DNA of 64,000 nucleotides from Macrothele yani (Eukaryota; Arthropoda; Arachnida; Araneae; Macrothelidae), in NCBI GenBank assembly GCA_039090855.1, contig CM076995.1, forward strand, positions 116,498,770-116,562,769. Direction: 5' to 3'. Positions 1 to 12,424 of this stretch are shown here, piece by piece. How positions within the stretch are numbered: the first letter of the stretch is position 1; the number at the start of each line of letters is the position of its first letter. The translations under genes were made by a program, and so were the position numbers. The notes beneath the pieces were generated by a model that worked only from the letters and a program-made list of their open reading frames with translations, was not told where the DNA came from and made no database searches.

Positions 1-3000
1 TTCTTGTTTTAGTGGTCCAACAGTTTTTACCTGCAGTAAATTTCTTAGTTAAGTGTATAGCGTATGTACCCCAAAAGAGAGGACCTTTTATGTTTTTCCC
101 TAATGCCAGGACAATGTTATATATACAGAATGACCTTCTTGGTCGAACACTGCTGCATTCAGTAGATGAAAACGTAGATTTGAATGTGGTATCAGTGAAT
201 TTAGATGTACATATTTTGTGAGAAAGCAAAAAGGGTTCAGCAGAACTTCTCCATAAATTCAACGCCGAACAGGCAAATATAACATCGGGAAGCAATCAGA
301 TTTCAGTGCCTCGAAAATTCAAACACGCTGAATCATTACTACTTATAGTAAAAGGAAATTTCCTTTCGTTTAATTTAGGTTCCATAATTTTTTTTTTTTT
401 TTTTTTTTTTTTTTGGCTCCGTTGTTAAACAAAGAACGAAGTCATGCAAAACTGTAATATCTGTATTCCTCATAAAACGAATTGTTATAAAAAAATTTTG
501 GACGAGGCTATCCCCCTCCTTTGCCCCCCCCCCCAACAAAAAAAGGTTCCCAGAGGGAATCACCCAATTGAGATGAAAATTGGTAATGCAATGGGGGTAT
601 TGAATATTAAGTATCTAATCCCTACGTTACACAACCGTGCTTGTTCTTCTTTGCAAATGCATGGCATGAAAATACCTTTTATTTCGTTTTCAGAACTTTG
701 CACCTGGCCTGGCGTTCGTGTTCATTCCCTTCCCACGAGAAGCTGAACCGAAAAAAAGAAAACAGCAAAATTTTTATGCGACCTGGGGCGGGATAATTGG
801 AGTAATTAATATAATTAGTTAGGTAATTAATTCCCGAATTTTGGTATATATTATCTTGAAATAATGTTCCCGAAATTAGAAGAAATTCCGTGGCAACATA
901 TGTATGTCTTACATTACAAATTAGCGTAATCTAAAATTTCGTGTCTCCCCTTCCTCCTCCCCCTTTTTTTCGGGGGCATTCAAAATTTCATAATAGTATT
1001 TAACATTTTGAAATTTAATTTCTACGTTTCTTACATTCATACGTTAACGTATAACCGTGGTTCCACTGTGTATCAAAAATATATCATATTTAATCACCAT
1101 TGGACTTCACAGTTTTTCAACTAGCACGTAAGCCGGGGATTTGTACTGTATTTTATGGACTGTCATATCAAGCAGATCATGTGTAGTAACTCGTATTACA
1201 CTATTCTTTAAATGGAAATCCAGCTAAGTCATTTAATTATTTGCTATTTCAACTGGCGCCGTAGATAATTTGTTATTTCCTTGCTGCGCCTATTAAGGAA
1301 AAGGCCACTGTGAATTGCGGTTTAGAGCAGTGTAGTCTAACAGTTTTATCAAACGCTGATCTAAATTCAGCTACTTCAGTGAAGGCATGTATGATGACAG
1401 TGTTCCTTGATAAAGACATTCTTTAAGTCTGAGCAGTAGCTTTCGTTTACACTGAGGAGAGAAACATCCGATATGGACATTCCTCCGAGTCAGTTTATTC
1501 CATTGGTTCATTTGGTTTTATCTCTAGCGCACTGCATTAATTTGTTTTCCACGCTGCTGTCGGCATTCTGTTGAGATAAAGACAGGAAGTTCTTCGTGGT
1601 TTTCAGCCGTATTGTTACAAAGAATTCAACACAGGATACGACATGCTTGCCTACCAATATTTTTTTTATTTTATTTTTATTTTATGATTCTTAATTCTAA
1701 AGGCAGCTGGAATCTTATCTTAGTGACTGACCTTCGAAACTGAAAGCGTTTTTAAGTATGTATTCCCTTACACTTTTATCATTTGCTGTGAACCGTTCAT
1801 CCTAAATTAGTGAAGTAATAATAGTATTAAAAAAAGCGGATGCATGAAAATTTTGTTCGCAATCTCAATGTAAATAAAATTTGTGCATATGCATATAAGC
1901 AGATGATTTCGGTTAACTGAGCCATCGGTTAATCTGTGCAGCCTTTTATTTGGGACAATTCTTGAAGAACATAACGAATTAACTCTTTGGGATTAGGCCT
2001 CACGTAATTGGGCCAAAGTGTTCTAGCCCTGATGTGTCCCGATTAATCGGAATCTAATCGGAATCGACTATATTCGCAATTTACATTGGTGAGGACTTGC
2101 GCTGTATTCGTGAGGTAAAGTTTAAAGCAGCAAAGAAAAGTGGTAACATTTTGCTAATAGTTTCTTTTTCGAAAGTTACCAACAAATCTCAGCTTTTGAT
2201 CACCCGAAGAAGTATAATGTAGAAATTAACTTAAATAGAAATCAAAGTTGTCTTTCTATGAGTGCGATTTTTGACTAGCATGTAAATGGATGAAAATTAT
2301 TTTCGATGACTACTCATTTTGACTTACAGATGAATGACTTGTAGACTCGAGTTTCACCTGTGAAAGAATTGCCAATGAGAGTAATGTGGAAAGTGGCAGA
2401 ATGTGTGTGTGCGTACAAAGGCTATTTATTTGTGAAGGTTAATAGCAGGGGGAGGGGGAATTGCTACATGCATAGAACTTTGGTAGAGCGCATATGAAAG
2501 AAACTATTTCCAGCAGCAAATTACTATTTCGCCTCAAAAAAAAAAGAAAAAAGAAAAATAATATTCAATAAGGGGATCGTACTAGTAGTTCTCATGCACG
2601 GGACAGAGACTTGGACCCTGCATAAAAAAATGAAGAAAAAAAACTACAGACAACGCACAAAAGCATATGTATGTGCATGAATGGTGAGGCTGGGATGAAC
2701 AAAATGAGAAATATGGAAAAATACAGTCAAAGAGACTACAAGGATTACAGGCTCTCATTCATATAAAGGCACTCAAGGAGTATTGAGTCGCACATGTTGT
2801 CAGATGAACAAACCAACTCTGCATAACAGAAATACCGAACTGGATCCATTAATCACAGAGGACCCTGGACCAGTGGTTTAGTGCTAACTGAAAAAGTACT
2901 GGAATACGCGGTGCCTTTACGTCTTCAATACCTTCCCCTTCTTAATCCCCCCCCATTACGCCTATCGCCTTTTTACTTTCCTATATTTACAGTTTAAGAA

Positions 3001-3668
3001 AGTATAGTGATCAGTAGAAAGCCGACTTCTGGATAAACATGCTTTGGCATTCGAGAAACAAGATTTCATCATTTTGGTAAGAAAACACTGTCATTTTGAT
3101 AGAAAACATTTGGGGAGCCCGAATTGGGACCGTTTTGGGGCGCAGAAACTAAAATCAGCCCCATATTACCGAGTATGATGTCGTTGGAATCGAAAACTAA
3201 TGTAGAGAGCAGTGTAGTAAAAGCCATTTATTACTGGGAATCTTAGGTCTCGAGATATTTGGATAGGGATAGTTTGGGCACAGTACAGACAGTGCTATTG
3301 TCCGGTTGAAAACGAGCAGTAGAACAGCCTTGAGATTTATTGCTTCGACGGATTTTTTCTGTCTGTATGAAACGGGCCTAAAGCTCCATATTTAAAAATA
3401 ATCTCCTCTGCTTCCAGCGTAATTAAGGGGCACTCGTAACTGGACTAAATTCACTAAGAATCACAACTAGACTCCTTAGTATTGACTAGATTAATTAAAT
3501 TACAATTACAATAATTTCTCCACTGCAATATCCCCACCTTAAAGTTTTTAACAACAGTAGAAAAAGGTGTTTCAAGGTACTGCCAAGTGATAATGGTTTT
3601 AGAGAATAACTCTACCTTCAAACAAACATGGGACGTCAGTGACACTAACTGTTCAGTTTTCTGGTGCA
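1..3668. other. No recognisable gene; AT-rich intergenic DNA
   Basis: Only short frames without recognisable motifs occur here. Visible structure is limited to a run of about 27 T at 388-414, a poly-C stretch near 524-533 and scattered A-rich simple sequence near 2530-2645. I see no tRNA-like boxes, terminal inverted repeats or transposase motifs. A diverged repeat could be missed by eye. Confidence 0.6.
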
Positions 3669-4265
3669 TTTTTTACGCATTCCAACCGTAGGTTGAAGAA
3701 GCGTTTATGCTCCAGCTTTGTCTGTCTGTCTGTCCGTCCATCCGTCTGTTGGCACGATAACTCGAGGTAAAAATGGTTCGATTTCGATGAAATTTTAGTA
3801 TGTTGTAGGGGACCACTTGGGGACAAACCCCTATTGAAAATGGGCGAAATGGTGTCAAATGTCAGGACATAGCAGCGGGATCCATTCCCCTTAAGCGTCA
3901 TAACTTACGTAAAAATGTTTCGATTGCGGCAAAACTTTAGTATTGTTCCGGAGATATACTGAACCGGGTTCTGTTAAATATCATCGAAATGGAGTCAAAA
4001 GTCAGTGCACAGGAGTGATTTATTCCACAGCCATTATCCTGATAACTTGACTAAAAATGCTTCTATTGCGACAAAACTTTAGTACGTTGTTCCGGGGTAT
4101 ACTGAACCGGCTCTGTTTAATATCATCGAAATGGGGTCAAATGTTAGGGCACAGGAGCAAGATTTATTCCACAGCCATTATTATCCTCATAACTTGAGTA
4201 ATGATTTCTGGTATGCTGGAAAGCGTGTCATAATCAATGCATTGCATGATTTCACTGACTTGTTT
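3669..4265 (+). repeat. R1 composite satellite, copy 1
   Basis: The copy starts with TTTACGCATTCCAACCGTAG, continues with a (GTCT)/(GTCC) tetranucleotide run (3721-3750) and GGCACGATAACTC, and then has about three tandem units of roughly 140 bp. Each unit has CATAACT, GTAAAAATG, TTCGATT, then ATTTTAGTA, then GGGTCAAA-type and TCAGGACATAG-type words. Later units are a variant carrying GATATACTGAACCGG and TTTATTCCACAGCCATTATC. The copy ends with GCTGGAAAGCGTGTCATAATC and GCATGATTTCACTGACTTG. The same order recurs at 13.3, 23.3, 24.8 and 46.4 kb, which establishes a dispersed family. No coding capacity is apparent. Confidence 0.85.
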
Positions 4266-4795
4266 CTAATTAGAAGAGAATTATAGGACATTCGCATTTT
4301 AAAAGGAAAACAATTTATGCTGTATAGGGTTTACTGGAACGCGTGCCGGCTAAAAAAAAGAAAAAGGTACCGGAACGCCTATCTGGCCCCATTAAACCAC
4401 TGTCCTTGGCGACTAGATCGGAGATCGGTAGATGTCGAAAGAAAATTGATGTTTGATTAGTATGGTGTACGTTGGTTACCAGTAACGAAACGATTGAAGT
4501 CCTTTCATTTCTTAGCACAAATATTTAATAGCGGTTTATATCAGGTCTCTGAATTGCCTACTCCATTAGAGGTTTTGTGTTTTTGTCCTCAAATGCACTG
4601 TTATATGATGAGTTTTCCGGGATTTCTGCAGTTGTATAAATAAGCCAGGACATCGAGGTTCTGTTTTCTATTTGTTCATGCTAATGTCTATGGGGAAACA
4701 AAACAGAAACTGTTAACCAATGCCATTTCACGAAAAAGATCGCCTATTGTAGGGACTTAGCAGTTGGGACTTAACGTTCGCTGGTTTGCCACCAC

Positions 4796-5010
4796 ACTGT
4801 AAAGAAATTTCTGAAATTCACAAGACACTTTCAGTCATTTCTTTGGTGAATTAACGAAGCATGTTTCTGATACAACTATTTCCGTGAAATGATTGAAAGA
4901 AATCTGAATTTCACGGATTTTTCGTACCAAGGGAAAATTCTGAATTTTCAGAAACTTTTCCGCAGTTTCTTTCTTATATTGACGGTAAATTACCGGTAAT
5001 AGGAGCGATT
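4796..5010 (+). repeat. Island of degenerate palindromic words (left, pair with 7925-8130)
   Basis: Starting at CACTGTAAAGAAATTTCTG, short near-palindromes built from TTTC and GAAA words repeat with slight variation (GAAATTTCTGAAATTC, CCGTGAAATG, TCTGAATTTCACGG, TCTGAATTTTCAG) up to about 4990. A matching island in the opposite sense lies at 7925-8130 and ends in TTTTTTACAATG, which resembles the inverse of the start. I infer the ends of one mobile element of about 3.3 kb; no clear target-site duplication is visible. Confidence 0.5.
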
Positions 5011-5169
5011 GGTGAGATTACTTGGTTTAATTAACTTTTGAATTTCAATCGTTTGCCGAATTTTGAAGTTCCTAGCAAGATCAGATATTGTGAATAGCAT
5101 ATCGCGTGAATTTTGTTTGTAGCACAGGATATTTCTTCTCCTCTCCACTATTTTGTGCACCAGGTATTC

Positions 5170-6500
5170 AATATATATATATAACTTACAAAGCAGAAAC
5201 TAAAACAACATAAAACTCCAAAGCCAACAAGCAGGAAGAAAAAAACAAAAAACAGTAATGCAGAAAGTGTCGAAAATGCCGAGCCTTGGCTTTAGCACGG
5301 ACCAGCAAAACTCTGCATTTACTCACTTCCACAAAGACCTGGTTAGAAATGGGTTTCTGATATATCTTAGATGCAAAAAGTATAAGTCCCCTAAAAATAC
5401 CAAATTAACAGACCCGCCCACAAAGGAACAGAAAACTATAAAAATAAGCAAACAGTTTTAAAACTTTAGCATACATCTAAAACATAACTGGCCCGACCCA
5501 TATCTCATCATCGCCCACAAAAACAGAAAAACTACTGCACACAGTTCACAAATATTGTGAGAAAAGCAAACAATGTTAACCCAAGAAACATGGGGAAAAT
5601 TAACGGCAAAAAATATTTTTTATATTAAAAAAATTATAATATTTCCCAACTTGTAAGAAAGCAAAAAAAAAAAAAAAAAAGGGCGCCAAACAGAAGGATT
5701 TTATTTCAAGTCAAAATTCCAGATATTTTTTACTGCAGTACCACATGGCCAAAAAAACACGTGGTAAGCTACCCAAGGGAAAAACTCAACCAGGAACCAC
5801 AGTAAAAAAAGACAAATAAAATGTAACAACCCCTATGTTAAGGAACAAGCAAAAAAAAAAAAAAAAAAAATTAATAATAATAAAAATAAAAAGCAGAGAA
5901 AATAGGAGCAAATAACAGATAACTCTTTACAGACAGTTCCCACGAAACACAGAATTACTTTAGACAACGTAATATAAAACATTGGTAAGGTACTTAAAAA
6001 ATTAAAGAATAAAAGTTGCAATATGTACACAATATTATAGGAATGCTTTAAACAGAGTACAACTACGCAAAAGTACCGCCAAACAACGAAAGTTTACTCA
6101 CAGGCACGTGGCCAAAAAACGATGTATGTTCCCCAAATGGAGCTTTGCACAAGAGCAAGTCAAAATAAAGCCAACAGCGGAAAAAAAAAAAAACGCAAGT
6201 AAAATCAAAGCCAAAAAATAAAATATAAAAAATTCAGCTAGCACAGAAACGATAAGATATAAAAGCCCTCCATAAAAGTCAAATGAAAGGGCCTACCTGC
6301 AAAGCCACCAACATGTTGCAGATCCACGAACACAATTGCTGACTCAAATCCGGCGGTCAAGGAAGAGACAGCAAGAAGACTGTCCCGCACAAAAAAGCAC
6401 GCCCCCATACAATATATAATTCCAAAGCGAGAAAGATGACCTGTTTGTCTGCAAAGAGCAAAAAACTCACCGGAATACACGAAAAATATCATCAAATACA
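5170..6500. other. A-rich, T-poor tract; no gene recognised
   Basis: The plus strand is strikingly A-rich and T-poor for about 1.3 kb, with poly-A runs near 5663-5680, 5851-5870 and 6180-6193. A 67-codon frame at 5258-5461 and an 87-codon minus frame at 6238-6501 exist, but neither shows a known motif. Lying downstream of the minus-strand reverse-transcriptase remnant, it could be that element's 3' untranslated region. This is inference. Confidence 0.4.
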
Positions 6501-6835
6501 CCTATTGTGTATTTAATAATTTTCATCTGTATTAAAATACCTTACTGTACATCTATGGACAAAAACAGTTTCTTATTTAGTTTTACACAAGTTTTACCAT
6601 TTTTATGTTAGTTGTTCTTGAGATAGAATATCTAGTTTACGTTTTAAACTTTTTTTGGAATTCTTTAATTATGTATTATAATTTTTTGTGATTTTTAAAT
6701 ATTTTATTATTTTTATATTTATAATAAACTTTAGCACTAAAGGTTCCAAATAGTTAGTTAGTTAATACACATCCTCTAGACCAACTTACAAGAAGGCTTT
6801 CATTGGCCAGAATCATTTTATTAACTGGGATGTAA

Positions 6836-7300
6836 TTAAATTAGATCTGCTAACCTAACTTTATTTTTGAGTACTATTTTTCTTAAGACTGTTTTAATAA
6901 AATGAGCTGGAATTTGGTTGTCTAGAGAACTATTTAATAGGATACTGATATGTTCATGGAAATCCGAATTATTGCTGCAAATTCTAGAAATTCTAAAGTA
7001 CCTGTGAAATAAGTACATTCTCTATTACTTTGGTTGAGATATTTTTATTCCAGTGCAAATATTTAATTACTTTGAAAGGAAAATTCTTTCTTTTATCTAA
7101 TAGGCTAATGGTACGGCTTTATGCATAAATCTAAGAATTCAAGCTCCTGGTTATTTTGGTTTGTTTTATTATACTTAATTTAAGACAGCTAGGGTAGATA
7201 TCGGTAAAATCATTCTCTATTATTTCAGAGTTATTAATACATAGCAAATCATCAATACATCTGTAAGTGTATAAAGTAGCTATCAGAGTTCGAGGGCCTA
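6836..7300 (-). pseudogene. Reverse-transcriptase remnant, family unresolved
   Basis: Reading the minus strand from about 7300 down, the frame gives TLYTYRCIDDLLCINN, a degraded form of an R-Y-I-D-D-L-L catalytic box with Tyr changed to Cys (TGT). Next comes DFTDIYPSCLKL and, after a frameshift, LEFLDLCIK. A further shift gives LLDKRKNFPFKVIKYLHW. The last frame (7018-6836) carries VLRISRICSN-type residues and ends at a stop. The order [Y]IDD box, LEFLDL, DKR..FPF, then a helical C-terminus matches the palm and thumb of retroelement reverse transcriptases. The clade (Penelope-like or another) is not resolved by eye. The 5' part and any endonuclease are absent or unrecognisable. At least two frameshifts and a changed active-site residue make it non-functional. 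Confidence 0.6.
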
Positions 7301-7778
7301 TATTTTATAAATTTATATTCTTTATAGAACAAAAAAAGTTTACAAACACTAGTAGAGTACTTATTGTACAGATGGTTATACGATGTCTATGTGTCAGTCT
7401 TTGGACAACTTAAGACAAATGCTATTATAGCTATCAAGAGTACATTTTATATTTAGGGTATTTTATTTATTTATTTATTTTTTTTTTTTGTGAAATAATA
7501 CTTTAAAAAAGAACATTTCACCTTTTTTTCAGACAACTAGAAGTGATTGTCAGTTAAAAAAAATCAAGTTGCAAAGCATTTTGTTGCTTCGAAAAGGACT
7601 TTTCACAAATTTTTCTATTTGTTAAAAAGTCCTCCTACAGAAAAAAAAATTAAACCTATTCAGAAAAATAATAAGCTCCAACAGAAAATAAAATGACTAA
7701 ATCACTCGTATTAATGACAAACAAAAAAAATCATTGTCGCGCAATTTGTTTTACGATGTACGTAAGTCGAATTTTCGA

Positions 7779-7860
7779 GTGTCTGTGGCTCAGTGGTTAA
7801 AAAGCGTTCGTTTCCTGTTCAACCAGCCCAAGCGGCGCACGGATTCAATCCTGACAGAAG
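7779..7860 (+). repeat. tRNA-like SINE head
   Basis: GTGGCTCAGTGGTTAAAAAG resembles a pol III box A, and GGATTCAATCC about 50 bases later fits box B. The spacing is tRNA-like, but a clean cloverleaf cannot be drawn, so this is a SINE head or tRNA pseudogene rather than a working tRNA. It lies just inside the right-hand palindromic-word island. Confidence 0.5.
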
Positions 7861-7924
7861 CGGAAGGATTATTTGGGGAAAGGGCTGAAACATGCAGGAT
7901 CGTCTGTTTTGGGGAATTCTAGTT

Positions 7925-8130
7925 AAGTACGGAAAAACCTGAAATGGAATTTTTCTGAAATAAACGGAATTTCTGACTACGGAAAATCTGGGAAAATACG
8001 GATGTTAAAATAAACGGGCACTTTTGAAAACGGAAATTCCTGAAAAACACTGATATCTACCGGCAACTTTGCTGCACTTTATTTTCAGAAATTTTCCGTG
8101 AATTCACACCACTTATTTTTTACAATGCAT
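7925..8130 (-). repeat. Island of degenerate palindromic words (right, pair with 4796-5010)
   Basis: Words such as ACGGAAAAACCTGAAATGG, TTTCTGAAAT, ACGGAATTTCTGAC and TTTTCAGAAATTTTCCGTG repeat with variation, then GAATTCACACCACTTATTTT and TTACAATG. Read in reverse complement, this resembles the CACTGTAAAG...GAAATTCAC start at 4796. I infer the opposite end of the same element. Confidence 0.45.
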
Positions 8131-9755
8131 ACTGACTTCATCTGATGAAAACAGACTGTAACTTGATTCATGGCTTAAGCGTCTGTGTTTAGTGTTAAGC
8201 TTTATTGATGCCATCACTGAGTATGAACTGCTGTAATCAGGCGTTTGTTGATCAAAATTGAGTGTATGCTGTTTTGCACATGATTCAAAACCTGGGTCTT
8301 CTGAGCTCACTTTTGGACTTAGCTATTGTTCTGTAGCTTTTTAAAAGCTAGTGACGATTGTAAATAGTATCTGGGTAGAATGAGTTTGAAGTAAGGGTCC
8401 CCCCCCCGATTAAAAGCAGTCTTCTGAAAGTACCCAGCACTGTAAAAATGTGAAATTATGTGCATATATTTTATTATCATCCATTTTCTTTTTTCTTTTT
8501 CTTATCGGCTGTATTCCCAAAATTCTGCTGCGTTTTGAATCCTAGGATGATGTAGTATGATCATTATTTTTAAAAGGTAATTGGGTTTTAATTTTATTTT
8601 GGTGTTATTTTCCTTTAAAACACTAACCCGGAGATTTTGTTATGTACTTAGTTTAGTCACCATTAGTTATCTTGGGGGGGGGGGGGGGTAATAAAAAGGA
8701 ATATGACCTCGGTTCACAGTCCCATCACGAAAACCAGATAAACCAAATCGAGAAGTGCGTCTCTGAAAAAAACATTGCATCGTTTGTCATATGAATATTT
8801 ATTCATTACGCATAGATAGCCCCGTCTTTAAAAAGGTTGTTCAACTAAAGACATTGAAAAAAACAAGAAGTGAAAAAGGCCTTTTTAACTTCGTCTGTGT
8901 TTATGTGTGCGCGCGCGATCGTTTGAACCCTGGCCTTCTGGGGGTTCTTTGACCTTGCAATTTACGCGCATTCATCATCGGTGGTGGGTCAGGAAATGTA
9001 AACCAAAATCTGTGTGGTTGATTCCAGCGTAATTACTGCCTCGAACGTATGTATGTTTAGAGTAGCAGTATGCGAAAGCCCTCAAGTAATTCTTCGGAGA
9101 GACAAGAAAAGCAAAGATGAGAATTTTTTTTTTTTTTTTTTTAATTCCAAAACGCAGCAGCGTCATAAATTACCACTAAGTGAAGATGACTAGTATCAAA
9201 GTGTGGAATGTCGATTGACATCATTAACGCTGAACTTCTTTTTTCCGCAGTCACTGCTGAATCAGCTTCTGAGTTGAAAGAACTAGTACTTCTCGAGAAA
9301 GCACTCTACTTAGCGTGTGAGAGGTGAATGGAGTCTCTTGAAAGGAAAACTTTCATCTCGACACTCACCTCCTCCTCCACGAGCGCTCCCGTTTTCCGTT
9401 CATTTCGTGGATGGTAAAACTCATAAAATATTTTTCTTGTGCCTTCAGTGCAGCACCATGTATTGTTGTTGGGGGGGGGGATTAGGCCACAGAATCAAAA
9501 TTGCTGCCTATATGACTTATTTTTAAAAAAAATTCTCCTTATCCGTTCTTTTTTTTATCACTTTGGCACATTCATGAAAGATGTAGTACTTATATTGTTG
9601 CATTGTCTGTCAGCAAAGCAAACTGCCAGTCTGTGGACATGTTGGCTTGCATAGTCATAGAAGAAGCCCCGGGGGGGCACGGAGAGGCATGTTCACCACC
9701 AACTCTAGAAAATTCAAATGCGAGGGCAAGCCCACTGTGGCCAGCAAATATAAAT
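8131..9755. other. No recognisable gene
   Basis: This stretch holds a G-run at about 8674-8688, a T-run at 9124-9142, a poly-G run at 9471-9480 and short frames without motifs. CACTGTAAAAATG at 8439 resembles the word-island start, but no island follows. Confidence 0.5.
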
Positions 9756-9975
9756 GAGGCCGTCCCAGTGGTCTAAGCGTTGGCTTATTATTCGTCCGAG
9801 ATGTGTCCGGGTTCGAATCCCATTAGGCATGGATGTTGTGTTTGTCTTACGGCCCTTAATCTCTCCTTTCCATAGAACTAATATCCCAATTTATGGACGG
9901 ACGACTGCTTGTACCTCACTGAGTTGCTCACTGTGGTCTTTAAAGCACCAATATAAAAAAAAATAAAAAAAATAG
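9756..9975 (+). mobile_element. SINE A copy 1 (tRNA-derived)
   Basis: The head GGCCGTCCCAGTGGTCTAAG (box A) and GGGTTCGAATCCC (box B) is followed by the family body: GGATGTTGTGTTTGTCTTACG, TCTCTCCTTTCC, ACGACTGCTT and GAGTTGCTCACTGTGGTC. It ends in an A-rich tail. Six more copies occur in the window. The body is diverged from the 21.8, 50.9 and 57.0 kb copies, so this is an older insertion. SINEs have no coding capacity and depend on a partner LINE. Confidence 0.9.
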
Positions 9976-10789
9976 GAGGTTTAATGTAATTGCTACGAAG
10001 TTCAAAGAGGAAAAAAGAGCTTTTACACACACACATCTGTTCACCTTTTAGATCTGGCTGTGATTCGTGTTTGTGAGGAAGTAAAAAACACTACAAAAAG
10101 CTATTAACGTAGGTAACTCATTATATAACAATCATGTATCTGCAAAAAAATTCGTAATATTTAAAAAAATCGTAATAAAAGAGAAGGACTTTATTTTCAG
10201 AAAACTTGTCAAAATTACATTGGCCTGTTTGTCAGCATTCATTATCAGCATTGGTTAAAGAGTAATTTTCATAACAGAAAAAAAGTTTGTCATGCACTTT
10301 AAAGATCCAAATTTTGTGATATTGCCTCCCCATACAAAAAGGAAAACTTTACTTTTTTTTAGTGCCCCCCCCCTCCTCTCCAGGAAAACACCACTTTACA
10401 CTTTTTAACGCTGGACTGCGGTGTAAGTGTATCTTCGCACGTGTCGTGAAATCGGTGTTTCTGAAAAACGGTTGAAAACATTCTTCTTTGGATTTATTTG
10501 TACGCGGCGGTTTTCGCTTATAGAAGTTGGGTTTAAAGAGTCCTTTTTGTGTATGATAACAGCAAAACGTGACTCCTGTCTTGCTTTTGGTAAGTATGGT
10601 TATTACAACTTTTTGTTTTGATGGTGACTTACAGGTTCCACAACATCCTTAGCAATTTTCTCGAAAGGGCGGCTAGGTAGCTCTGCCCTTACCAAAGGTG
10701 CTTTTCTCCCAGGTTTATATGCCCTCTTACTCAAACAGCTATGACAAACTCTCTACATAGGCTTTAACTACCGAGTGCATGTATGTTAT
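9976..10789. other. No recognisable gene
   Basis: AT-rich sequence with a short (AC)n tract near 10025 and a poly-C run near 10366. A 64-codon frame at 10427-10621 shows no motif. Confidence 0.5.
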
Positions 10790-11200
10790 GTAAAGTAGAA
10801 TCGAGAACGCACCCGCTCCATTGTTCTGTGGAACCCTGGGCCGACCACAGTTTCCGAGTCATGTCACTGCTTCAAGATCTCCTCTACCATAGTTTCAGGT
10901 ATCACTAGCCGTTCGCGTGGCTGATTCCTGATATCGCCTGATCGAGGTAATGTGTAGTGCCACAAAAGTCCATCCTGCAAGTAAAACTCATCAGAGATCT
11001 TGCGTTCTCTCAATTCACCCTTACCTTTCAGAATCTCAGTCAGTTTATTCCACGTGCTATCTTGCCTCTGCAACTCCCTAACTCTTGCCCGTTCCTCGGC
11101 ATGTCTCTCAGCTGACTCCTCCACCACGTCTGTGGTCTGCACATTCCGGGAAAGACAGTCTGCTACCACAAATCATTTGGCTTTTTCTTCAAATGAAATT
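10790..11200 (-). pseudogene. Ty3/gypsy pol fragment (RNase H end to integrase zinc finger)
   Basis: The minus-strand frame at 11169-10864 opens with VVADCLSRNVQTTDVVEES. The V-V-A-D-x-L-S-R motif is the characteristic end of the gypsy RNase H domain. It continues to FYLQDGLLWHYTLP and RERLVIPETMVEEILKQ, the lead-in to the integrase HHCC zinc finger. Beyond a stop the same frame reads HDSETVVGPGFHRTMERV and RSRFYF, the finger region with damage. Upstream, the frame is stopped just before VVAD. No LTR, reverse transcriptase or integrase core was found nearby, so this is an isolated, decayed piece of about 0.4 kb. The first codon is GTG, so it is not a translation start. Confidence 0.85.
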
Positions 11201-12003
11201 AAGTTTGGGTCAGAGAAATGAAAGAACTGCACACAGCACATCCTTTCACTCATCATTCCCAGAAGGAATGCGTGGTTCTGGAGCGAAGATTTTTTTTTTT
11301 GCAAAATTCAGAAGTGATCAGTTTTCCTCAAAATTCACCCCCCCAATCCATGGACAGAACATTTCCCAGGTGTAGAATTTTTCAATAGATGCCATAAATG
11401 TAAATTTGTGCGTGCGACGACGGTGACGTCTCCATTTTTAGAGAACGGATCAAGAAAATCCTGTTTAGACTAGAAAGGAGTTGTAAGCTTCTTTTTTTCC
11501 CCTACGATTGTGTTAGTTACTGCTCCCCCCCCCCTCTCTGTGGACTTTTATCCCATTCGTTTACATTTTTGTGAAGGTTCTTCGTGATTTTGAAATTTGA
11601 TGGAACCGTTTCTCCATTTTTTCCTTTCGGGGCGTGTTCCTTGCACTCGAAAGTTCTGTCAGACAGACTTTCATGGAATTTAATGTGTGCATTCTCCTTA
11701 ATATTTTGTGTTCAGAATAACTAATTTCGATCAGATGAATTTTGAAGGACGCTCGCTGAATTTTTCTTTCAATCTACCAATTCCCTTACCAGAATGTACC
11801 AATTCGACGGTTTAAAATAGGTAAAAAATAGAGACAAAATCATATGTAAATCTCATCAAAATCATATGTAAATCTTTGTCAGAATTGGCTTTCCTATTCG
11901 CAAAATATACAGCGTACCATAGGCGGCGTGTGGGAGGGGAGACTTAGGAAGGCTAAGCCACCAAAACAACATTTAGTCCCCAAAAGGTTTACTATTATAT
12001 TTC
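11201..12003. other. No recognisable gene
   Basis: Holds a poly-C stretch near 11525-11534 and a duplicated phrase ATCATATGTAAATCT near 11840 and 11863. Nothing else is recognisable. Confidence 0.5.
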
Positions 12004-12071
12004 GTCCAGCTAAAGAAGAACCATGGATCTCATTGATGTCAATGAGACCCCTCGTTCTTCTTTAGTTGAAC
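12004..12071. repeat. Long imperfect hairpin
   Basis: CTAAAGAAGAAC (12010-12021) is the exact inverse of GTTCTTCTTTAG (12054-12065), and GGATCTCATTGA pairs with TCAATGAGACCC apart from one mismatch. The stem is about 25 bp with a two-base tip and extends outwards imperfectly. It could be a collapsed MITE or a hairpin-forming RNA; nothing distinguishes these here. Confidence 0.75.
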
Positions 12072-12424
12072 AGACCATACAATGGGAAAGGAAGTTTCAT
12101 CTGGGGCTACGGCCTCCTCCTCCCCAACATATGTAATCACGTTGCGCCCATACGGCGTATAGCAAATAAACAGGAAATACGTTCTTTTCCGTCCTACTGT
12201 GGGAAGAATATCCATTCTTTGGAATTTCCTGTTGGTCGTTCAACCAATATGAGAACATGGGCGTCCGTAACTTAATTTTCAGGGATAAACAGAAGCTATA
12301 ACTATTTACAAATGACATACAAAAACACCATATACAAATTCCACTGTGCTTTCTATTATCTAACTGCTTTTTCCACCCATAGAAAACAAATTTATTTGAA
12401 AACTCAGAAAACAGTCTCAAGAAC

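Noticed and set aside
8439..8460. CACTGTAAAAATGTG as another word-island start
   Set aside because: No palindromic words follow; probably coincidence in AT-rich DNA.
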